A stretch of DNA of 10,289 nt. Source: an uncultured Myxococcales bacterium. Lineage in GTDB: Bacteria; Myxococcota_A; UBA9042. Position numbers and translations under genes: made by a program. The stretch covers positions 1 to 10,289 of the forward strand of contig CALGHC010000324.1 in the NCBI GenBank assembly GCA_937915965.1, read 5' to 3'. Below, one piece after another: positions 1-6,500 of this stretch; the first letter of the stretch is position 1, and each line of letters begins with the position of its first letter. A model generated the notes under the pieces. The model was given only the letters and a program-made list of their open reading frames with translations. It was not told where the DNA came from and did not search any database.

Positions 1-72
1 GCAGACGCGGGCGCAGACGCGGGCGCAGGCGCGGGCGCAGACGCGGGCGCAGACGCGGGCGCAGACGCGACC
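1..72 (+). repeat. 12-bp coding minisatellite (GCAGACGCGGGC)n
   Basis: Six head-to-tail 12-bp units are visible: 1-12, 13-24, 25-36, 37-48, 49-60 and a degenerate 61-72. The third carries one A-to-G change (Asp to Gly) and the last ends in ACC instead of GGC. The array may continue left of the window. The unit length is a multiple of three, so copy-number change would lengthen or shorten the Ala-Asp-Ala-Gly linker without breaking the frame. Confidence 0.88.
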
Positions 73-147
73 GCCATCCGGACCCAGATCACCAAGAGCC
101 GCCTCTACGGCGTCTCCACCTTCAGCAACGAAGCGCGGTTGACCTGA
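1..147 (+). CDS. 3' end of an unidentified protein with an Ala-Asp-Ala-Gly repeat linker (partial, 5' end outside window)
   Basis: Frame 1 is open from the left edge to a TGA at 145-147. It encodes a low-complexity stretch of ADAG units (residues 1-23 of the visible part, one Asp replaced by Gly) followed by a non-repetitive 25-residue tail that begins TAIRTQITKSRLYG and ends NEARLT. In the stretch after the repeat, 26 of 28 codons end in G or C, as in the real genes here, which argues for coding. Acidic or Ala-Gly-rich linkers of this kind are frequent in secreted proteins and lipoproteins of Myxococcota. The function cannot be inferred from so short a piece. The gene is convergent with the giant lipoprotein gene, and the two coding ends overlap by 43 bp (105-147). 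Alternatively the frame is a shadow of the opposite strand, but most of it lies beyond the end of that gene. Confidence 0.6.
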   Translation, partial: ADAGADAGAGAGADAGADAGADATAIRTQITKSRLYGVSTFSNEARLT

Positions 148-3100
148 TAACCGTCCGCGCTGCCGTCGGCGCCGGGACCGAAGTTGCGGTCGCAGTAGGT
201 CCACGACCAGCCGCCGTCGAAGCTGAAGCGGTACGCGACCGAGTAGGCCGCCGGCACCTTGGGAGACTTCGCGTCCGCCTGGTACTCGTCATTGCCTGGC
301 TCCTCGGCGGCGTCGTCGTCCCAAACGGGGTTGACGACGGCTTCGGTCCAACTCCAGTCACTGTTTTGGTGCGGGTCGGACTCCAGCGGACCGATGCCGA
401 CCGCGCCGACCAGCGTCGGATTCTCATCGGGGCCCTGCGTCTTGTCCGTCACGCCCTTGAGATGCACGTGCCCGTACCAGCGAATCGTCGCCGACGAGTT
501 GGTCTTGGCGGTCTGAACGAGAGGCCACTGCATCCGACACCAGTCGACGAAGCACTTCGGGTTGGCTTCGCCAGGCGTGCCAAAGTTCCCCAGGCCGTAG
601 GTCTGCGTCGCGACGCACCAGTTGCCGCCGAGGTCGTTGTCATCGGCGTCAATCGCCGCACGACCGAAGGCATACGCCGCGCCGACCGACTTGCCGGGCC
701 AGCCCTCGTCCTGCTTGTTGGTGCGGTAGGCGACGATATCGATCAAGGAGGCGTCGCCGTTCTCGAGCGACACAGAGCCGTTGGTGTTGACCAGGGCCAG
801 AGAACCATAGACATAGTCGACCTTGACGCCGCCGTTGGTGCCGTCGTCATCGTTGACGCCCAGGACGAGGTAGCCCTTGGCCGGCAGAATCAAGGAGCCA
901 GCGTCGGTCTTGATGGCGTGCGACTTGGTCTTGTCCTTGACGACCATGCCCTCAAGGTCGATCGGCGTCTCGCCGGGATTGTGGATCTCGAACCATTCGC
1001 CCTCGTCGTCGTTGACCTTGCTGGGGTCAAACATGATCTCTGTGATGACCACTGCGCCCTTGGCGATCGGCGGGACGACGCATTGACCCGCTGAGCAGAT
1101 CGAGGCGACGCCGCACGGGGTGCCATCTTCGACGGCGTCGTGCACGCAACCGTCACCGATTGCCCCTGGGTTGGGACAGCTGTCGGTGGTGCAGGGGTTC
1201 TTGTCGTCGCAGTCAACTGGCGCGCCGGCCACGCAGGTGTCGCTATCACACAGGCTCGCGTCGTCGCAGGCGGTCGCGTCGAGGCAGACCGCGCCATCCG
1301 TCGCCGGGTTGTTGCAGCCGTCGGCTTCGTTGCACGCGTCCTCGGTGCACGCGTTGCCGTCGGTACACGTCGGTGGCGCGCCGCCCTTGCAGACGCCTTC
1401 GTCGCAGGCGTCGTCGGAGGTGCACTTCAAGCCATCGTCGCAGCCCGAGCCAGTGTCCTTGGCGTACACACAGCCCACGACCGGATCGCAGCCATCCGAA
1501 GTGCAGTCCTCGTCATCGACGCAGTCGGCGCTGATGTCGTCGTACTCGCAACCAAAGTCCGAGTCACACGAGTCGCTCGTGCACGCGTTGTCGTCGCCGC
1601 AGTCGCTCACCGAGAAGGTGCACTCGCCCGACAGGGGCAGACAGCCGTCATCGGTGCATGCGTCGCCATCGTCGCAGCTCTTCATGTCGCCCATGCAGGC
1701 GCCGTCGTTGCAGTAGTCGTTGGACGTACAAGCGCTGTCGTCGTCGCACTGTTCGTCGGTGAAGGCCTGCCGGCAGCCGTAGTCGATGCACACCTCAGCG
1801 ACGCACGGGTCACCGTTATCGGGGCAATCTGAGGCCTTCTGACAGAAGAAGGGTTCGGGCAGTGTGCCGTGGCTGACGGCGACGTCGTCGATGAACCAGC
1901 CGGGCGTTTCGTTGACCTCCTCGTCCTGAGAATCGAAGCGGAAGCGAACCGAGACCGTCTGGCTCGCGTACTTCGCGAGGTCGACGACGATGTCGCTCCA
2001 CGTATCCCTGTCGAGCGAGTTGTCGAGCTTGATGGTGGTCACATCCTGGTCGAAGTCGTCGGACGAGATCTCGACGAAGCGCCAGTCGTACTCCTCGTCG
2101 TCCTCGACCCCGTTGTAGCTTCGCGCCTGGAGGCGCACCGAGCCGGTCGCCGGGACCACGAAGGTCTTCGATACGGCTACGCCCGCGACGGTTGTCCCGT
2201 CATCGTAGTCGATGTCATTGTTGAAGTTCAGCGAGCAGGCCGGTGACTGGAAGCCGGGGGGATTGGGCAGGCCGTCGACGTGCCAGCCGACCTGGCCCTT
2301 GGCCACCTCGTCGATGATCGTGAAGCTGCCATCGACGTACGCGCCGGCCTCGTCGCACGCGAAGCTGTCGGCGAGGATGTCCTGCCACTCGCACTGTGCG
2401 GTGCCCTTGCACTCTCCGAACTTGCAGACGTCGACGAGCGTACAGGCGTCGCCGTCGTCGCAGCTGATGCCGTCGTTGACCGGCTGAAAGTCACAAGCCG
2501 GGTCGCCGTCGTCGTCCTTGCAGCTGTCGACCGTGCAGCCGTCGCCGTCGTCGCACGCGGCACCCTGCGCGGCGCATGCGCCGTTGGTGCAGGTGTCATC
2601 GGTGGTGCAGACGTCGTCGTCATCGCATGGCTCGCCGTCAGCGAGGGGCTCGCCAGGCTCGCAGACGCCGCCCTTGCAGGTGTCGCCAGCGGTGCACAGG
2701 TCGCCGTCTGCACAGGCATCGCCATCATCGGCGACCTTGCCGGTGCACACCCCAGCCGCGTCATCGCTGGTGCAGGAGTTGCCGTCGGTGCACAGGGCGT
2801 CGTCGGCCTTGGTCACGTGGCCGCACTGACCGGTGAGGCCGTCGCACGAGTCTGTCGTGCAGGACTCGCCGTCGTCGCAGGCCTTGGCCAAGCCGGTGCA
2901 GCCGCCGAATTCACACTGGTCGTCGTCGGTGCAGTGGTCGCCGTCGTCGCACGGACCGTCGCTGTCACCGTGCTCACAGACCCCGGAGTTGCAAGCGTCC
3001 CAGGAACAGGGGTCGCCGTCATCGCATTCGGTCTCGTCTTGGCACGAGGCGACAAAGAGCTTGACGTCGTCGATGAACGCGCCGCTGGACTCGTTGAAAT

Positions 3101-3506
3101 CACAGTCCTTCGTCCAGAATCGCCAGCGCAGCCAGAACTTCACGCCGTTGAGATCGCTCAGGTCGACGGTCTGCAGCGCCCAGCTGGTGGCGCCGGGGCC
3201 GTCGTAGGTGTCGATCTGCCCCCAGTCCTTGCCGTCGAGGCTGACCTGCAGATCGAGGTTGTCGAACGATCCAGACTCCCACTCGCCGCCGAGCTGGAAG
3301 GTCAGCGTCAAGGGCTCGCCCTTGTCGAGTTGGGACGCGTCAATGAGCGGCGACACCAACGAACCGGAGACCGAGCCAGCGAGGGCCGGGCAGACGTAGT
3401 TCTTGCCGTTGTTGTAGTTGACCGAACAGGTCGGTGACTTGTAGCCGGGCTTCGACGGCGTCGCGTCGACCTGCCAGCGGGGCCCCTCGCCGCTTCCGGC
3501 GACCAA
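105..3506 (-). CDS. C-terminal part of giant Cys-rich repeat lipoprotein: MAM-like modules, CDDGDxCT repeats, lamin-tail domain (frameshifted from upstream gene)
   Basis: This 1,133-residue frame ends at TAG 105-107. Residues 1-154 are the rest of the fifth MAM-like module, whose start lies in the neighbouring frame. Residues 155-375 hold eight Cys/Asp-rich repeats of the type CDDGDACTxDxC; 376-554 are the sixth MAM-like module, ending in GWFIDDVAVS; 555-815 hold nine more repeats. Residues 816-984 are a lamin-tail domain (VVITEIMFDP, GEWFEIHNPG, LVLGVNDDDGTNGG, NFGTPGEANP), and 985-1133 a beta-rich domain (WCRMQWP, YRFSFDGGWSWTYCD) seen at the ends of other myxobacterial surface proteins. 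There is no signal peptide. The first possible start (TTG 3504-3506) has no ribosome binding site, so independent translation is unlikely and the frame should be read as part of the gene at 3514-8907. Bacterial LTDs are typically extracellular or on membrane-anchored proteins; the role here is probably adhesion or surface structure (inference). Databases sometimes label such Cys-rich proteins 'tryptophan synthase alpha chain', which is unsupported. Confidence 0.85.
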   Translation of the reverse strand: MVAGSGEGPRWQVDATPSKPGYKSPTCSVNYNNGKNYVCPALAGSVSGSLVSPLIDASQLDKGEPLTLTFQLGGEWESGSFDNLDLQVSLDGKDWGQIDTYDGPGATSWALQTVDLSDLNGVKFWLRWRFWTKDCDFNESSGAFIDDVKLFVASCQDETECDDGDPCSWDACNSGVCEHGDSDGPCDDGDHCTDDDQCEFGGCTGLAKACDDGESCTTDSCDGLTGQCGHVTKADDALCTDGNSCTSDDAAGVCTGKVADDGDACADGDLCTAGDTCKGGVCEPGEPLADGEPCDDDDVCTTDDTCTNGACAAQGAACDDGDGCTVDSCKDDDGDPACDFQPVNDGISCDDGDACTLVDVCKFGECKGTAQCEWQDILADSFACDEAGAYVDGSFTIIDEVAKGQVGWHVDGLPNPPGFQSPACSLNFNNDIDYDDGTTVAGVAVSKTFVVPATGSVRLQARSYNGVEDDEEYDWRFVEISSDDFDQDVTTIKLDNSLDRDTWSDIVVDLAKYASQTVSVRFRFDSQDEEVNETPGWFIDDVAVSHGTLPEPFFCQKASDCPDNGDPCVAEVCIDYGCRQAFTDEQCDDDSACTSNDYCNDGACMGDMKSCDDGDACTDDGCLPLSGECTFSVSDCGDDNACTSDSCDSDFGCEYDDISADCVDDEDCTSDGCDPVVGCVYAKDTGSGCDDGLKCTSDDACDEGVCKGGAPPTCTDGNACTEDACNEADGCNNPATDGAVCLDATACDDASLCDSDTCVAGAPVDCDDKNPCTTDSCPNPGAIGDGCVHDAVEDGTPCGVASICSAGQCVVPPIAKGAVVITEIMFDPSKVNDDEGEWFEIHNPGETPIDLEGMVVKDKTKSHAIKTDAGSLILPAKGYLVLGVNDDDGTNGGVKVDYVYGSLALVNTNGSVSLENGDASLIDIVAYRTNKQDEGWPGKSVGAAYAFGRAAIDADDNDLGGNWCVATQTYGLGNFGTPGEANPKCFVDWCRMQWPLVQTAKTNSSATIRWYGHVHLKGVTDKTQGPDENPTLVGAVGIGPLESDPHQNSDWSWTEAVVNPVWDDDAAEEPGNDEYQADAKSPKVPAAYSVAYRFSFDGGWSWTYCDRNFGPGADGSADGYQVNRASLLKVETP

Positions 3507-3513
3507 CGAGCCA

Positions 3514-6500
3514 TCACTGGACGTCCACGCCCCCCCAGGTCATGTCGTCGCAGCCAAAGTCCTCGCTAAAGGGCACCGAGAGCATCTCGGCGCACTCGAC
3601 GGTCGGCGCGCCGACGCACGTACCCGACGTGCACTTGTCGTCCTCGGTGCACGCCTGGCCATCGTCGCACGGCTCGTCATCGACGACCGCGTCGTGCGTG
3701 CAGGCGCCCGTCTGCGAGTTGCATGCGTCGACAGTGCACGGCAGACCGTCGCCGCAGGCCTTCGGCGTCGCTTCGCACGCACCGGCCTTGCAAGCGTCGG
3801 CGACGGTGCACGGGTCGCCGTCGGTGCACGCCCCGCCGTCGAGGATCAGGGCCCAGGCACAGACGCCGGACTTGCAGGTGTCGATGGTGCAGGCCTGGCT
3901 GTCGTTGCAGTCTGCAGCGATCGCGCAGCTCGGGTCCGGCGTGCCAGCGGTGATCTTCAGGTCGTCGACGAACCAACCGACGGTCTCGTTGGTGAAGTCG
4001 TCGACGCTGTCGAAGCGGAATCGCACCTGAATCGTCTTGCCGATCCACTGCTCCAGGACGCCGCCGACATCGGCCCACGTCTCGATGTCCTCCTCGTTGT
4101 CGAGCTGGAACGAGAAGATGTCCTTGTCGAAGCCGTCGGTCGAGATCTCGATGAAGCGCTGGTCGTACTCGTTGTCGTTCTCGACGCCGTTGAAGCTCCC
4201 AAAGGTGGCCACGCAGACCTTGCCAGGCGGCAGCACGATCAGCGGGGAGGTGGCCGTGCCGGCGACCGCGTCGCCATCGTCGTAGTCGACGCCGTTGTTG
4301 AAGTTCAACGAACACGACGGCGACTGGTAGGCGGGCGGCTTGGGGCTGTCGTCGATCGCCCAGGTGCTCTTGCCGTCGGCGGGCAGCGGGTCGAGGACCC
4401 AATCGCCGGCCTTGCCGCAATCGAAGGGCTCGATGAGGAGGGTCTCGAAGGTGCAGCGCTCGACGCCGAGATCGCAGCTGCCACCAATGCAGAACTGGCC
4501 AAATATGCAGGGGTTGCCGCCCTTACACGGTGTGCCATCCGCAACCTGCTGGCCTCCGCAGCCGCCCGTCTCGGCGTCGCACACGTCCAGCGCGCAGGGG
4601 TTTTCGCTGTTGCACTTCGGCGCGCCGCCGCAGGCGCCGCCATTGCAGACATCGTCGATGGTGCACTTATCGCCATCCTCGCAGTCGAGGCCGTCGGCGA
4701 CAGAGGCGTGTGTGCACGCGCCGTCGGCGGGATCACAGGCATCGGTGGTGCACGCGTTGCCGTCGTCGCAGACCCCGCCGGGTGCGCAGGTGCCGCCCAT
4801 GCAGGTGTCGGCGAGGGTGCACTTGTTGCCGTCCTCGCATGGCTGGCCGTTGACGTCGAAGTGGACGCATCCACCCGTCTTGCAGAGATCCGCCGTGCAG
4901 ACATTGTCGTCGTCGCAGCCGGCGGCGTCGTTGCAGCTCGCGCCACCGGAGACGGTGACCCGCAGGTCGTCAATGAACCAACCGGCGCCGTCGTTGCCGA
5001 AGCAGTCAACCGAGTCGAAGTAGAAGCCAAACCGAACCTTCTCGCCCGCGAAGGCGTCGAGGCTCACCTGGTACTGGTGCCACTGCATCATCGTGTCGGC
5101 GCCGTTGTCGAGCAGCCACGAAGCGGCAACGGTCTTGAAGTCATCCGTCGAGACTGCCACCCAGCGCAGGTCGGCGTTGTCGACCTTCTCGATGTCGGCC
5201 CAGCTCCAGAACGATACCTGAGCGGCGGTGACGTCAGTGAGGTCGACCGTGAAGGTCGACTTGGCGTCGCCCTGCACGTAGTCGGCGCCGTCCTCGCAGA
5301 CGAAGCTGCTGCCATCATTGATGTTCAGCGAGCAGGCCGGCGAAAGGAAGCCGGGCACACCCGGGGTCGCGTCGACGGCCCAGCTGGTCTCGGTGGCGAC
5401 CTGCGGCGGGTTGACCTGCCACTGGTCAGCCTCGTCGCAGCCAAAGCGGTCGAAGACGACGTCGTGACAAGCGCCCAGCTTGCCGGCGCAGGTGCCGCTC
5501 GCGCAGATGTCGTCGGTGGTGCACGGGTCACCGTCGCTGCAGGTCTGGCCCTCGGCCGTTGGCAGGTGACCGCAGGTGCCGGCATCGCAGGAGTCCAACG
5601 TGCAGGGGTTGCCGTCGTTGCACTTGGGCAGCGCCACGCAGGCGCCAGCCACGCAGCGATCACGCACGGTGCACGCGTCGCCGTCGCTGCAGTACAGGCC
5701 GTCCTTCTTGTCGTCGTGGAGGCAGCCAGCGATCGCGTCGCAGCCGGTGTCGAGGGTGCACGACTCGCCGTCGTCGCAGTCGGTCGACTCGGTCGGCAAG
5801 CAGCCGCCGTCGCTGCAGGCGGATTCGCTGCTGCAAGCGTTGCCGTCGTCGCAGGTCGCCGTGTTGGCGCTGGCGAGGCAGACGCCGTCGGCGCAGACGT
5901 TGTCGGTGCAGGCGTTGTCGTCGTCGCAGGCGGCGTCGCCCACGCAGGCCTTCGCCTTGGCTGAAGTGACCAGCAGGTCGTCGATGAACCAGCCCGCGCC
6001 GCCGTTGTCGCCACAGTCGCCGGAGTCGAAGCGCAGTCGGACCTGGATCTTGGCGCCAGCGACGGCGCCGAGATCGATGTCGACGCGCTGCCACGCCTCC
6101 TGGCCGGCCGAGTCGTTGTCGAGCCGGATGGACAGAGCGACGGTCGCGAAGGCGTCGGTCGAGATCTCGACATAGCGGTGGTCAGCGGCCGCCGTGTCGT
6201 CGACCTGAGCCCAGCTCCAAAACGAGAGGGTCGCGGTCGCCGCGTCGCTGAGGTCGATGACCGGCGATATCGCCGCACCGCCGACCTTGCCCTGGCCCTT
6301 GAAGCACTCGAACGCCTTGCCATCATTGAAGTTCAACGAGCACTTGGGAGACAGGAAGCCCGGCTCCGCCGGGGTCGCGTCGATGGCCCACGCGACCATG
6401 CTGCCGGCCGCGGCAGCGTCGACCACCCAACCTGCGGCGCCGTCACAGGCGAAGGGCTCGGCGACCACCTGCGAGCATGCGCCCGGCGAGGCGACACACG

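Noticed and set aside
2280..3437. A rightward open frame of 385 codons opposite the C-terminal half
   Set aside because: Low-complexity Ala/Val translation that mirrors Cys-rich repeats and crosses two domain boundaries of the real gene.
3694..5964. A long rightward open frame (756 codons) opposite the giant lipoprotein gene
   Set aside because: It is the mirror of a Cys/Asp-rich repeat gene whose codons (mostly GAC, GGC, TGC) read as GTC, GCC and GCA on the other strand. The result is a Val/Ala/Arg-rich protein with no domain, signal or ribosome site. The minus frame has clear domains.
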